DNA from: Cyclobacterium jeungdonense
GTDB taxonomy: Bacteria; Bacteroidota; Bacteroidia; Cytophagales; Cyclobacteriaceae
Assembly (NCBI RefSeq): GCF_010994275.1
Contig: NZ_WMCD01000008.1
Span: forward strand, 228,950-292,949
DNA: 64,000 nucleotides
Direction: 5' to 3'
Shown piece after piece: positions 8,959 through 17,836 of this stretch. The position numbers were made by a program, and so were the translations under genes. The notes beneath the pieces were generated by a model, which was not told where the DNA came from, did no database searches, and saw only the letters and a program-made list of their open reading frames with translations. The stretch's first letter is position 1. Each line of letters starts with the position of its first letter.

Positions 8959-9884
8959 TCTGCTTTTTGCATTTTTTCGTAGCGGTAAAGAACTGGGTCA
9001 ACACGTAATTTCTTTTCGCTAAGGGTAAAATAACTATTTCCATCAGGACTAAATGCCAGCGCTTCCCCCTGGGGTTCGGGATCGTAAGGAAGAAGCCTGG
9101 GCTTTTGCAGCAGGCATTCTTCGAGAGACATGCCCGGTTCTCTTTCCCAATAATACACTACCCAGTAGTTTTTTATGATCACCTGTAAGCCATTGGCTGA
9201 AATATCTCCTCCAACTGAAAGTGTTACAGGCAATTCCATCACCTTTTCCAAAACCACTGTATTTTCATCGTACAGGTCTGCTGCGGCAGCTTTGTACAGC
9301 GTATTGCGGGCATTCCTTTTTGTCAATACATACAAATCTCCGCTGATAGGATCTATTAGTAACGTTTCCGCATCTTTGGCTCCATCGGGATACCTCAGCA
9401 TAATCTTTTCAGGTACTACCGTCATTTCCTCTTTTACCACTCTGGGTTCCGGAACTCTAAAAATAATCAATTCTTCGTATTTGCTGAAATTATCGCCAAT
9501 ATCTCCCACGTACAGGTAGGGCTCTCCCTCTTTGGGACCAGGGCCCATGGCAAGGTCTTCCCAATCCCGGTTAGCTACTCCTTCCAGCTGAAGCGTTCCC
9601 TGATACTTGCCAGCGGTATCCAGTACGTATATTTCAGGAGATCCATCGCTGTCATTGTGCACATAAATCAACTCTGGAAACCTACGGGAGACGGCCATCC
9701 CACTGGTTTCGTCAATAAATTTCTCTTCAATCTTAGCGATCTTTTTTGGCCCTGTAAAAATAGAATAAGCTACCTGAGGGTTGATTTTCAGGTCATACTT
9801 CTCCTGAAGCTTTTCGGATAGCAAAAAGGGAATGATTGATAATAAAAAGAAAAGTTTAATCAATTTTTCGATAAAAATATTCAT
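8955..9884 (-). CDS. Exported beta-propeller protein, unknown function
   Basis: The protein has 309 residues, with a hydrophobic N-terminal segment (about residues 9-24) that could be a signal peptide or anchor. The body has propeller-type repeats with Asp-rich turns (H-N-D-S-D-G-S-P-E-I-Y-V, N-R-D-W-E-D-L-A-M-G-P, Y-V-G-D-I-G-D-N), which resemble the phytase-like/SdiA-regulated type of six-bladed propellers. It is first in a two-gene minus-strand unit with the propeller gene at 7663-8958, with which it overlaps by four bases. Enzyme activity cannot be told from the sequence. Confidence 0.6.
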   Translation of the reverse strand: MNIFIEKLIKLFFLLSIIPFLLSEKLQEKYDLKINPQVAYSIFTGPKKIAKIEEKFIDETSGMAVSRRFPELIYVHNDSDGSPEIYVLDTAGKYQGTLQLEGVANRDWEDLAMGPGPKEGEPYLYVGDIGDNFSKYEELIIFRVPEPRVVKEEMTVVPEKIMLRYPDGAKDAETLLIDPISGDLYVLTKRNARNTLYKAAAADLYDENTVVLEKVMELPVTLSVGGDISANGLQVIIKNYWVVYYWEREPGMSLEECLLQKPRLLPYDPEPQGEALAFSPDGNSYFTLSEKKLRVDPVLYRYEKMQKAD

Positions 9885-10077
9885 TTTTTCATTTATTAAA
9901 CGCTATACGCGGCAGTTAGAGAAAGGGCATCTACGAAATGTGTTTTTCATTTTCTTCAAAACTTTTGCCTACGGCTTAATTTGCGAAAACCCGATTAAAA
10001 ACGAATTAAAACAGGTTGGTTTAGCCTATTTTTACGAAAAAAAACAACTCATGTTTTTAAAAACCGGGTCTGCTTTA

Positions 10078-10110
10078 ACAAAAAGGAAAGGACAGCCGAA
10101 ATGGCTGCCC
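10078..10110 (-). terminator. Probable terminator of clpC
   Basis: On the minus strand GGGCAGCC, a short ATTTC loop and GGCTGTCC pair over eight bases with one G-U, followed by a pyrimidine-rich T tract. It lies about 40 bases after the clpC stop codon. The hairpin is good but the T run is interrupted. Confidence 0.5.
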
Positions 10111-10145
10111 CCCAATAATGAATAGTGCTTGATATAACTGCCTAT

Positions 10146-12671
10146 TTAATCTGCTTTTTCCTTTTTAGTTACTTTGATTTCCAGCGCATCACCTTCTCCG
10201 GAATAATCCGCTATGATCACGTCTCCTTCCGAAAGCTCCCCTTTAAGAATCTCTTCTGCCAGTGCATCTTCCAGATACTTCTGAATGGCTCTATTAAGGG
10301 GTCGGGCACCATACTGCTTGTCGTAGCCTTTTTCCGATAGAAAATCTTTGGCCTTGTCTGTCAACTCGATGTCATAACCCAGATCGGTAATTCTGGTAAA
10401 CAACTTCTTCAGATTAATATCGATAATCTGGTGTATATGGTCTTTGGTGAGCGAGTTGAAAATTACCACATCGTCCAATCTGTTAAGAAATTCCGGACTG
10501 AATGCTTTCTTAAGTGCATTCTGAATGGTGGATTTCATCACCTCGTCCATATTTTCTTCTTTGGCTTTGGATGCAAAACCGATTCCTGCACCAAAATCTT
10601 TCAAATCCCTGACACCGATATTGGAGGTCATGATAATGATGGTATTTCGAAAGTCGACTCTCCTACCAAGTCCGTCGGTCAACACCCCGTCATCCAATAC
10701 CTGAAGAAGGATATTGAAAACATCTGGGTGAGCTTTTTCGATTTCATCAAGCAAAACAACAGAATAAGGCTTTCTTCGAACTTTTTCCGTCAACTGACCA
10801 CCTTCTTCATAACCGACATAGCCTGGAGGCGCTCCTACTAACCTGGAGACAGAAAATTTCTCCATGTATTCGGACATGTCAATACGGATTAGTGAATCGT
10901 CTTTGTCAAACAAGTAGGTAGCCAGCATTTTTGCCAATTCAGTTTTTCCAACCCCGGTTGGGCCCAGAAATACAAACGAACCGATGGGCTTTTTAGGATC
11001 CTTCAACCCTACCCTTGTTCTTTGAATCGCTTTGGTCAGTTTTTTTATGGCTTCATCCTGTCCAACTACTTTGCCTTTCAACTCTTCTCCCATGTTGAGC
11101 AACTTGGCTCCTTCATTTTGGGCGATTCTTCTGGCAGGAATACCAGTCATCATGGCAATCACCTCGGCCACGTTATCCTCTTCTACGGTGTAACGTTTGG
11201 TTTTGCTATCTTCCTCCCACTTGGCTTTGGCATTCTCCAATTGCTCAAGGAGTTTCTTTTCTTTATCTCTGAGTTGAGCAGCTTCTTCGTATTTCTGACT
11301 TTTTACTACCCTGTTTTTTTCTACTTTGATTTTTTCTACTTCTTCTTCCAGCTTCAGGATGTTTTCCGGCACATGGATATTATTAATATGTACTCGGGCA
11401 CCTGCTTCATCAAGGATATCAATAGCCTTATCCGGTAGAAAACGATCTGAAATATATCGGTCCGACAGGTTTACGCATGCCTGAATGGCTTCAGGAGTAT
11501 AATTTACATTATGGTGATCTTCGTATTTATCTTTGATGTTTTCCAAGATCTGAACCGTCTCCTCAGGGGAGGTAGCATCTACCATCACCATTTGGAATCT
11601 TCGGGCCAAAGCACCGTCTTTTTCAATGTACTGCCTGTATTCATCCAACGTAGTAGCTCCAATACATTGAATCTCTCCTCTGGCCAGGGCAGGCTTGAAC
11701 ATATTGGAAGCATCCAGGGAACCACTTGCTCCACCAGCGCCCACAATGGTATGTAACTCGTCGATAAACAAGATCACATTTGGAGATTTCTCCAATTCGT
11801 TCATCACCGCTTTCATACGTTCTTCAAACTGCCCGCGGTACTTGGTACCGGCTACCAATGAGGCAAGGTCCAGTGTTACTACCCTTTTATTGAATAATAC
11901 CCTGGAAACCTTTTTCTGTATGATTCTCAAGGCAAGACCTTCAGCTATAGCCGTTTTACCAACTCCAGGTTCACCGATCAGAATGGGATTGTTTTTCTTT
12001 CTTCGGGAAAGGATTTGCGCAACTCGTTCAATTTCTTTTTCCCTGCCAATAATGGGGTCTAATTTATCTTCTTCCGCCATGCGGGTTAGGTCGCGACCGA
12101 AATTATCTAAAACGGGAGTGCGGGATTTCTCAGCTGAACCTTTAGAACTCCCGGAAGAACCACTAGAAGAACCAAACAATTTAGATCCTTCTTCATCCGA
12201 ATCATCTGCCTCTGTGCCAGACCGCGGAGTTTGATCTGTCTGAAATTCCAGCATTTCCTTCACCGAATCGTAAGTAGCGTCAAATTTTTGAAGTATTTGG
12301 GTAGCGATATTATCCTCGTCTCGCAAGATTGAAAGCAGTAGGTGTTCGGTACCTATAAGCTGACTTTTGAATATTTTAGCCTCTAAGTACGTGATCTTTA
12401 ATACTTTCTCGGATTGCCGGGTCAATGGTATGTTGGCCAGATTTTTAACATTATGGTTTGCTGTGCCCTTAACCGCCCGCTCCACGGAATTTCTCAGCTC
12501 ATCCAAAGGGACGCCAAGTTTCTTTAGAATGGAAACAGCCACACCTTCTCCTTCGCGAATCATTCCTAACAAGAGGTGCTCTGTACCGATGTAATCATGC
12601 CCCAATCGCAAAGCTTCTTCGCGGCTGAGGGAAATCACCTCTTTAACTCTGTTTGAAAATTTTGCTTCCAT
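10146..12671 (-). CDS. clpC: ATP-dependent Clp protease ATP-binding subunit ClpC
   Basis: The protein has 841 residues in the classic ClpC order: Clp-N double repeat (residues about 1-145), a Ser-rich linker, first AAA+ module with Walker A G-E-P-G-V-G-K-T and F-I-D-E-L-H-T, UVR/middle domain coiled coil (E-L-E-E-E-V-E-K-I-K-V-E-K), second AAA+ module with G-P-T-G-V-G-K-T-E-L and L-L-D-E-I-E-K, and the C-terminal D2-small domain. It unfolds substrates for ClpP and acts in protein quality control. It is transcribed alone, with a likely terminator downstream. Confidence 0.96.
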   Translation of the reverse strand: MEAKFSNRVKEVISLSREEALRLGHDYIGTEHLLLGMIREGEGVAVSILKKLGVPLDELRNSVERAVKGTANHNVKNLANIPLTRQSEKVLKITYLEAKIFKSQLIGTEHLLLSILRDEDNIATQILQKFDATYDSVKEMLEFQTDQTPRSGTEADDSDEEGSKLFGSSSGSSGSSKGSAEKSRTPVLDNFGRDLTRMAEEDKLDPIIGREKEIERVAQILSRRKKNNPILIGEPGVGKTAIAEGLALRIIQKKVSRVLFNKRVVTLDLASLVAGTKYRGQFEERMKAVMNELEKSPNVILFIDELHTIVGAGGASGSLDASNMFKPALARGEIQCIGATTLDEYRQYIEKDGALARRFQMVMVDATSPEETVQILENIKDKYEDHHNVNYTPEAIQACVNLSDRYISDRFLPDKAIDILDEAGARVHINNIHVPENILKLEEEVEKIKVEKNRVVKSQKYEEAAQLRDKEKKLLEQLENAKAKWEEDSKTKRYTVEEDNVAEVIAMMTGIPARRIAQNEGAKLLNMGEELKGKVVGQDEAIKKLTKAIQRTRVGLKDPKKPIGSFVFLGPTGVGKTELAKMLATYLFDKDDSLIRIDMSEYMEKFSVSRLVGAPPGYVGYEEGGQLTEKVRRKPYSVVLLDEIEKAHPDVFNILLQVLDDGVLTDGLGRRVDFRNTIIIMTSNIGVRDLKDFGAGIGFASKAKEENMDEVMKSTIQNALKKAFSPEFLNRLDDVVIFNSLTKDHIHQIIDINLKKLFTRITDLGYDIELTDKAKDFLSEKGYDKQYGARPLNRAIQKYLEDALAEEILKGELSEGDVIIADYSGEGDALEIKVTKKEKAD

Positions 12672-12755
12672 TATATCCTTTCTTATGGTATTATTTCAAA
12701 TCGTTGATTAATGTTATTGAATTTGTGTTAAAAACACAATACTTTTGCATATTGT

Positions 12756-13391
12756 TCAATTACTTTTTTCTGACAAGTTCAAAATGCGGTTGGCACCGGG
12801 ACCTTCACAGAAAAACAAATCCACAATAGACAAATCAGGTACAAAGTCTGCGCCAAATATTTGCTGATAAGGGTAAGGGGCATAGACGTTTCCTCTCTCT
12901 TTCAGTCTTTTAGGGTGAATCAGGCCCCGAATATCGCGATAGGAGAATTCTTCCACCTGTTTTTCACTTACCTCCAATATGACATCCCATCTCAGAAATG
13001 TGAGACAAAGTGTCAGTAGTTCCCGATTTAAATCCAATAAATACGGATGCTTTCGTAAATATACACGCTCCAAGTCAGAATAAAAATACTCAAAAAAAGG
13101 AGACTTTCCATAAGCGCTCTGTATTCCTTTTAAGTGAACATTCAACCACTTTTGCTGGTAATCGATTCTGACATCCCTGATCGGCTGTTTTTTCCTGACA
13201 CCATGCACCGGTACACTGAGCACCTCCGTTTTATTTGCCAACAAAACCACCGTTTTATTTACAAATGACTGCCTTCTCATCAAGTCCCCACCGGGAAGAA
13301 TAATTTTCCGGCTATCTCCTATCGCAACAAAATAGGAAAGGGGCGGTAAATACAAGGCATCTGTGACGACTTCGGGAGACTCCTGATTCAT
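12756..13391 (-). CDS. WbqC-like family protein
   Basis: The protein has 211 residues and begins its domain with Y-L-P-P-L-S-Y-F-V-A-I, then R-R-Q-S-F-V-N-K-T-V and L-S-V-P-V-H-G, as in the WbqC family. The W-x-x-x-H-L-K-G-I-Q-x-x-Y-G-K-S-P-F-F segment is also typical. WbqC proteins occur with polysaccharide or glycolipid biosynthesis genes; biochemical function is unproven. It is probably transcribed from the near-consensus promoter just upstream. Confidence 0.75.
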   Translation of the reverse strand: MNQESPEVVTDALYLPPLSYFVAIGDSRKIILPGGDLMRRQSFVNKTVVLLANKTEVLSVPVHGVRKKQPIRDVRIDYQQKWLNVHLKGIQSAYGKSPFFEYFYSDLERVYLRKHPYLLDLNRELLTLCLTFLRWDVILEVSEKQVEEFSYRDIRGLIHPKRLKERGNVYAPYPYQQIFGADFVPDLSIVDLFFCEGPGANRILNLSEKSN

Positions 13392-13406
13392 TCAACTCGA
13401 TTTCCT

Positions 13407-13438
13407 TAAAGTTAGGACTAAGAAAGGCTTCTCACAAA
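13407..13438 (-). promoter_or_regulatory. Near-consensus promoter of the WbqC-family gene
   Basis: On the minus strand TTTG (13438-13435), 20 bases and TAACTTTA (13414-13407) differ from the Bacteroidota consensus only in the last base. It lies 16 bases before the start codon at 13391. Confidence 0.5.
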
Positions 13439-13454
13439 AGAAACGCCATATTCC

Positions 13455-14084
13455 TCAGAGGATTTCACTAATTTCCCCCAAACCTTCCCGCACTACTTCT
13501 ATTTGATCACCGGTACAATCAATGACTGTAGATGCCACATTATTACCGTATCCTCCATCAATGACCAGATCTACCAAATCTTTGTACTTTTCATAGATTA
13601 ACTCTGGATCGGTACTGTATTCAATCACATCATCCTCGTCACGAATGGAGGTGGTGAGGATAGGTTGCCCCAGCTCCTTTACCAATGTCCGGGGAATGCT
13701 GTGATCTGGGACGCGAATACCCACGGTTTTCTTTTTGTTATTCAACATTTTGGGCACTTTATTGTTGGCGTCCAAAATAAATGTAAAAGGACCGGGAAGT
13801 GCCTTTTTCATCATTTTGAATACAGGAGTGCTAAGCGCCCGGGTATATTCAGCAATATTGCTGAGATCATAGCATATAAACGAAAAATTTTGCTTTTTGG
13901 GTTTAACTCCTTTGATCAAACAGATCCTTTCTATCGCTTTCTGGTTGAAAATATCGCATCCCATACCGTAAATGGTATCCGTAGGATAAATAATTATTCC
14001 TCCCTGTCTCAGGACCTCCACTATTTGGTTTACCCTTCTGGGGTCCGGATTTTCTGGATAAAGTTTGATAAATGCCGCAGCCAT
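13455..14084 (-). CDS. L-threonylcarbamoyladenylate synthase, Sua5/YrdC/YciO family
   Basis: The protein has 209 residues and is a single YrdC domain. It shows G-G-I-I-I-Y-P-T-D-T-I-Y-G-M-G near the N terminus, K-G-V-K-P-K-K-Q-N-F-S-F, L-P-G-P-F-T-F-I-L and V-G-I-R-V-P-D-H, the ATP/threonine-binding signatures. The family makes threonylcarbamoyl-AMP for t6A modification of ANN-decoding tRNAs. It lacks the Sua5 C-terminal domain, as expected for a YrdC/YciO-length protein. YciO paralogues are similar, so the exact role needs a check of whether another copy exists in the genome. Confidence 0.88.
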   Translation of the reverse strand: MAAAFIKLYPENPDPRRVNQIVEVLRQGGIIIYPTDTIYGMGCDIFNQKAIERICLIKGVKPKKQNFSFICYDLSNIAEYTRALSTPVFKMMKKALPGPFTFILDANNKVPKMLNNKKKTVGIRVPDHSIPRTLVKELGQPILTTSIRDEDDVIEYSTDPELIYEKYKDLVDLVIDGGYGNNVASTVIDCTGDQIEVVREGLGEISEIL

Positions 14085-14226
14085 AATCGATAATTAAAAA
14101 GCCCTCCCGGCAACTTTTTCCCGATGCCAAACAATAAAATAAAACAATTAATCTTCAATATGAAAGCACAGCTGTGTTTTTATCTGGATTTTATTTGTCC
14201 AGAAAACCAAGTCCCTGTTTTAATAG

Positions 14227-14234
14227 TATATTTG
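14227..14234 (+). promoter_or_regulatory. Candidate -7 element upstream of mltG
   Basis: TATATTTG matches TAnnTTTG and lies about 43 bases before ATG 14277. No TTTG occurs at the usual 19-21 base spacing, so only half of the consensus is present. Confidence 0.35.
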
Positions 14235-14276
14235 TCTAAAACATTGAAAACAGGACCTGCACGCTAAAAGGACGCT

Positions 14277-15350
14277 ATGCCAGCAGGTCAAGCAAAGGAT
14301 CGCATGCTTACAGACAAAAAAAAGAAATACCTACTGGTGGGGTTAGTGGCATTTTCTGTTTTACTGACCTCGCTAAGTTTTTATTTTTACCAGGCTTTTT
14401 TTTCGCCAAATACATTGGTAGATCGTGACAACCCGGAAATATTCACCATTCCTACTGGAAGCTCATTCGACGAAGTGCGGGATAGCCTGATAGCAAAGGG
14501 CATCGTCAATGAAATCATTACTTTTAGCTTTGTCGCTAAGGTGATGAACTATACCGAAGCTGTGAAACCTGGCAGGTATACCATTCAACCAAAGATGTCG
14601 AACCGGGAACTGATAACTTTGTTGCGTTCGGGGATGCAAACACCCGTAAACATTACGTTTAACAACATCCGCCTCCCGAAGGAGCTGGCCGAAAAGATCA
14701 CCTCCAATCTCGAAATGGATCAAAATGATTTTTTATCCCTGCTGGAGGACGGTGCTTTTCTGGAAAAATACGGTTTTGACACCTTATCCGTCATGTCTAT
14801 GTTTATACCCAATACTTATGAGGTGTACTGGAACCAGGCTCCTGTAGAGCTATTTGATCGCATGTATCGGGAATACAATCGATTTTGGACTGATGAGCGT
14901 AAAGCCAAAGCTGAACAACTGCAAATGAGTCCACTGCAGGTATCCACATTGGCCTCCATTGTGCAGGCAGAGACCAACAAAGCCGACGAAAGACCGGTGG
15001 TAGCAGGGGTATACATTAATCGACTGGAGCGGAACATGCCCTTGCAGGCCGACCCCACATTGCTATTTGCCTTGGGTGACTTCAGCATCAAACGGGTATT
15101 AAACGTCCACAAGGAAGTGGAAAGTCCTTACAACACGTACAAATATGCTGGTCTTCCTCCTGGCCCAATTAATCTTCCGGAAATCAGCTCCCTGGAAGCG
15201 GTGCTTAATTACCAGGAGCACAATTATTTGTATTTTTGTGCCAAGGAAGATTTCTCGGGTTATCATGCCTTTGCGAGGACCCTTCGAGAGCATCTTAACA
15301 ATGCCCGGCGGTATCAAAACGCTTTAAATGCTTCAAAAATCTACCGATAA
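14277..15350 (+). CDS. mltG: Endolytic murein transglycosylase MltG
   Basis: The protein has 357 residues with a short basic cytoplasmic tail, one transmembrane segment (about residues 20-40), a LysM-like region (R-D-S-L-I-A-K-G-I-V-N) and the YceG catalytic domain with the catalytic Glu in S-I-V-Q-A-E-T-N. The end shows P-S-P-Y-N-T-Y-like (E-S-P-Y-N-T-Y-K-Y-A-G-L-P-P-G-P-I-N), a hallmark of the family. MltG cleaves nascent peptidoglycan strands. ATG 14304 is an equally possible start. The stop overlaps the next gene (TAATG). Confidence 0.93.
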   Translation: MPAGQAKDRMLTDKKKKYLLVGLVAFSVLLTSLSFYFYQAFFSPNTLVDRDNPEIFTIPTGSSFDEVRDSLIAKGIVNEIITFSFVAKVMNYTEAVKPGRYTIQPKMSNRELITLLRSGMQTPVNITFNNIRLPKELAEKITSNLEMDQNDFLSLLEDGAFLEKYGFDTLSVMSMFIPNTYEVYWNQAPVELFDRMYREYNRFWTDERKAKAEQLQMSPLQVSTLASIVQAETNKADERPVVAGVYINRLERNMPLQADPTLLFALGDFSIKRVLNVHKEVESPYNTYKYAGLPPGPINLPEISSLEAVLNYQEHNYLYFCAKEDFSGYHAFARTLREHLNNARRYQNALNASKIYR

Positions 15351-15778
15351 TGTTTACAAAAGACCATCAGCTCCGAGTTAGGTATGCAGAAACGGATCAA
15401 ATGGGCTACGTGTACTATGGCAACTACGCCACTTACTACGAGGTAGCTCGGGTGGAAGCGTTGAGGAGTATTGGGTTTTCTTACAAAGAAATGGAAGAAA
15501 ATGGTATCATGATGCCTGTGTTGGAAAACCAGAGTCGGTTTATCTTGCCGGGAAAATACGATGAAGAACTGACCATCCGTACCAGCATCAGGGAGATTCC
15601 GGGAGTACGCATCCGGTTTCACTACGAAATTTTCAACGAGCAGCAGGTATTGATCCATACCGGGGAAACTCTCCTGACATTTCTCAAAACAGATACGCAC
15701 CGACCTTGTCGCCCCCCGGAAAAACTGGTAGAAATGATGCGCCCTTATTTTGAAACTTCAGTTAAAAACAACTCGTGA
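15350..15778 (+). CDS. Acyl-CoA thioesterase, YbgC/4HBT hotdog family
   Basis: The protein has 142 residues with R-Y-A-E-T-D-Q-M-G-Y-V-Y-Y-G-N-Y, the 4HBT motif in which the Asp and the following loop form the active site. Hotdog thioesterases of the YbgC/FadM type hydrolyse acyl-CoAs. The start overlaps the mltG stop by one base and the end overlaps the next start by four bases (GTGA), so mltG, this gene and the YihY gene form one unit. Confidence 0.85.
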   Translation: MFTKDHQLRVRYAETDQMGYVYYGNYATYYEVARVEALRSIGFSYKEMEENGIMMPVLENQSRFILPGKYDEELTIRTSIREIPGVRIRFHYEIFNEQQVLIHTGETLLTFLKTDTHRPCRPPEKLVEMMRPYFETSVKNNS

Positions 15779-16734
15779 AAAAGCGGATCAATGGATTTCT
15801 GGAGGGGCTACACGTGCAAGCCTTAAAACTCAGGCCGATCCATTTTGGCAATCCGGATCAGAATCTTTACGATGTAGGGAAAATCTTTTTTCACCATCTC
15901 CGAAAAGACGATGTTTTCGAAAGGGCCAGTGCTATGGCATTTAATTTTACCGTGGCCATGTTTCCTTTGCTTCTATTTTTACTAAATACCATTCCTTTTA
16001 TTCAGTTCTTTTTTCCAGAAGTGACGACTGCAAACATTTTATTGTTTGTCCGCGATATTTTGCCTGATAATATTTACGATGAAGCGGCTCCAACCATTAT
16101 GGATATTGTCAGTAAACCCAGGCAGAGTTTATTGTCGCTGGGCTTCTTCCTGGCCTTGTACCTATCCACCAATGGAGTGATATCCATGATGAATGCCTTT
16201 AATGCTGTATACCGGACCAAAGAATACAGGAGCTTTTTCCGCACTCGGTTGATTGCTGTAAGTATTGTATTTGTTTTGGTATTAAGCATTTGCGGTGCCG
16301 TTTTGGTGATGTTGGTAGGCAGTGAATTGTTGTTGCGTATTTCGGAATTCGAATTTGTAAGCAACAGCATTTATTACTATTCCCTTGCTTTTTTCCGATT
16401 TTTCGTGTTGCTCACGCTATTTATGATAGCTACGGCCTATATTTTCCGTTTTGCTCCTGCGGTGCATGACAAGTGGAAGTTTTTTTCTACCGGCTCGGTG
16501 GTAGCCGGCTTTTTGATTACGCTGGGATTTTTCCTTTTCACTTTCTATTTAAACAATTTTAACAGTTATAATAAATTATACGGTTCGATTGGTACCATGA
16601 TCGCGGTCATGTTTTGGTTATGGATCACTTCCATTTTGGTCTTGATTGGTTTTGAGATCAATGTGAGTTTGGACAAGGCAGGAAGCAAAAAGCGGCCGGA
16701 AAAGGTCTTGTTGAAAAAAGAAAAAAATAACTGA
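15775..16734 (+). CDS. YihY/BrkB family inner membrane protein
   Basis: The protein has 319 residues with six hydrophobic segments after a soluble N-terminal stretch. It has A-M-A-F-N-F-T-V-A-M-F-P-L-L-L-F near the first helix and Y-N-K-L-Y-G-S-I-G-T-M-I-A-V-M-F-W-L-W before the last helices, both diagnostic for YihY/BrkB (once called RNase BN). The role in the membrane is unproven in the family. It starts at a GTG that overlaps the preceding stop. A basic tail ends the protein. Confidence 0.88.
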   Translation: MKKRINGFLEGLHVQALKLRPIHFGNPDQNLYDVGKIFFHHLRKDDVFERASAMAFNFTVAMFPLLLFLLNTIPFIQFFFPEVTTANILLFVRDILPDNIYDEAAPTIMDIVSKPRQSLLSLGFFLALYLSTNGVISMMNAFNAVYRTKEYRSFFRTRLIAVSIVFVLVLSICGAVLVMLVGSELLLRISEFEFVSNSIYYYSLAFFRFFVLLTLFMIATAYIFRFAPAVHDKWKFFSTGSVVAGFLITLGFFLFTFYLNNFNSYNKLYGSIGTMIAVMFWLWITSILVLIGFEINVSLDKAGSKKRPEKVLLKKEKNN

Positions 16735-16760
16735 TTCAGCTATTTTTTCAGCGGCAATTA

Positions 16761-16791
16761 TTTGTAAAAGCTAGAATATGACCTACCTTTG
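16761..16791 (+). promoter_or_regulatory. Consensus promoter of tRNA-Ser
   Basis: TTTG (16761-16764), 19 bases and TACCTTTG (16784-16791) fit the Bacteroidota sigma-A consensus exactly. It would give a leader of about 75 bases before the tRNA. Confidence 0.8.
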
Positions 16792-16874
16792 CAGACCGAA
16801 ACCTGATAAATTGATCAGGGAGAACAGAAACCGATGGATAATGTTTACGAGTCGGAACAGGTTATTTAAAAATT

Positions 16875-16959
16875 AGAGGAGTGGCAGAGTGGTCGATTGC
16901 GGCGGTCTTGAAAACCGTTGAACCGCGAGGTTCCGGGGGTTCGAATCCCTCCTCCTCTG
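16875..16959 (+). tRNA. tRNA-Ser (anticodon UGA)
   Basis: The acceptor arms AGAGGAG (16875-16881) and CTCCTCT (16952-16958) pair fully, followed by a G discriminator. The anticodon loop CTTGAAA gives UGA. A long variable arm and the GGTTCGAATCC T-loop are present. CCA is not encoded. The 3' end of a serine tRNA is a common integration site for mobile elements, and accessory DNA begins after it here. Confidence 0.95.
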
Positions 16960-16965
16960 CTGAAT

Positions 16966-17010
16966 AAAACCCTAACTACTTGAAATATAATAGGTTAGGG
17001 TTTTTATTTT
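16966..17010 (+). terminator. Terminator after tRNA-Ser
   Basis: AAAACCCTAAC (16966-16976) and GTTAGGGTTTT (16994-17004) are perfect complements around a 17-nt loop, followed by a T-rich tract. Confidence 0.85.
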
Positions 17011-17836
17011 TTAGTCAGGGGCGAATTCAGGGGCGAATTATAACAATTTTTGTCTTGCCCATATACAATTCGTTAAGAGGCAAAGCTTTTTTTGCCATTT
17101 ATTATTTTCCTAAAATTTATACCTCCTTTGGTATACATCCCCTCCCCTATCCCAATTTATTTAAGAACTTTAGCTTCCCCTTTATCTCCAATGGTAAAAA
17201 TGGCGTTAATCCCACTCTCTCACCTCCCCTGATCCTTACGTCCAAGATTATTACTTTGGCACTATCAACAAAGATTTTAATATTGTCTGAGTGAAGGTTG
17301 GTGTTTTTTTATACTACCTCGCTTCTGGATATTTCCTATGTTTATTACTTTTTGCTGCAGAGCATGTCCCGGGCAGCGAAGCGAGTCGGGATCAAAAAGT
17401 AATCAACCTGTCCTGATAACTCAGGGAAACCCCGCTCCGCCACGGCGGACACGCGCTATTGTGTATCTTTTGGCTAAAATCCGTACACTTCGCTCACAGA
17501 AGCAAACCCCTCTGGGTTTTGGATGAAGGATATTTAATAAAGAGGGTATGTCATTCCAAAACCCCTCGTCAGACATGCTTCTACCTTTGCCAGCTCTCAG
17601 CCCGGATTTCTTGTAATCTACAAGGCGGAAGTGCAAAGCGCTCTCCTATTCTTGTCACTACCTTTATGGTAATTATTTTGGGAGGACTCCACTTTCCAGT
17701 CAAGTATAAGCATAGTGAGGGATTTCGGAGCAATTCACTGCCCGCCCTACGGTCAGTTTCTTAGGAGCAATGCTCAATTTTAGCAGTTCAGCCCCCATTA
17801 CCCTAATACAATTTTATTGTGCGTTTTTATTCATTT
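17011..17836. other. Gene-poor segment rich in palindromes
   Basis: I see no credible gene in this stretch. The 17,040-17,330 part is AT-rich and featureless. From about 17,340 to 17,640 there are several palindromes: an 11-bp inverted repeat ATTACTTTTTG (17344-17354) with its complement at 17393-17403 enclosing a second GTCCCG/CGGGAT stem, TCCGCC-AC-GGCGGA at 17436-17449, and an AAACCC/GGGTTT hairpin near 17,505-17,521. This looks like REP-type or element-remnant DNA. Confidence 0.5.
17015..17038 (+). repeat. Perfect 12-bp tandem repeat next to tRNA-Ser
   Basis: The unit TCAGGGGCGAAT occurs twice in tandem without a mismatch, about 55 bases after the tRNA. Short direct repeats beside a tRNA 3' end are typical of integrase arm-type sites or att remnants; no integrase gene is present nearby. 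Confidence 0.6.

Noticed and set aside
9832..10125. 97-residue plus-strand ORF between the propeller genes and clpC
   Set aside because: It overlaps the start of the minus-strand propeller gene, has Phe/Lys-rich low-complexity composition and covers the probable clpC terminator.
17338..17764. Short ORFs in the palindrome-rich segment
   Set aside because: Their translations are driven by inverted repeats and show no protein-like pattern.
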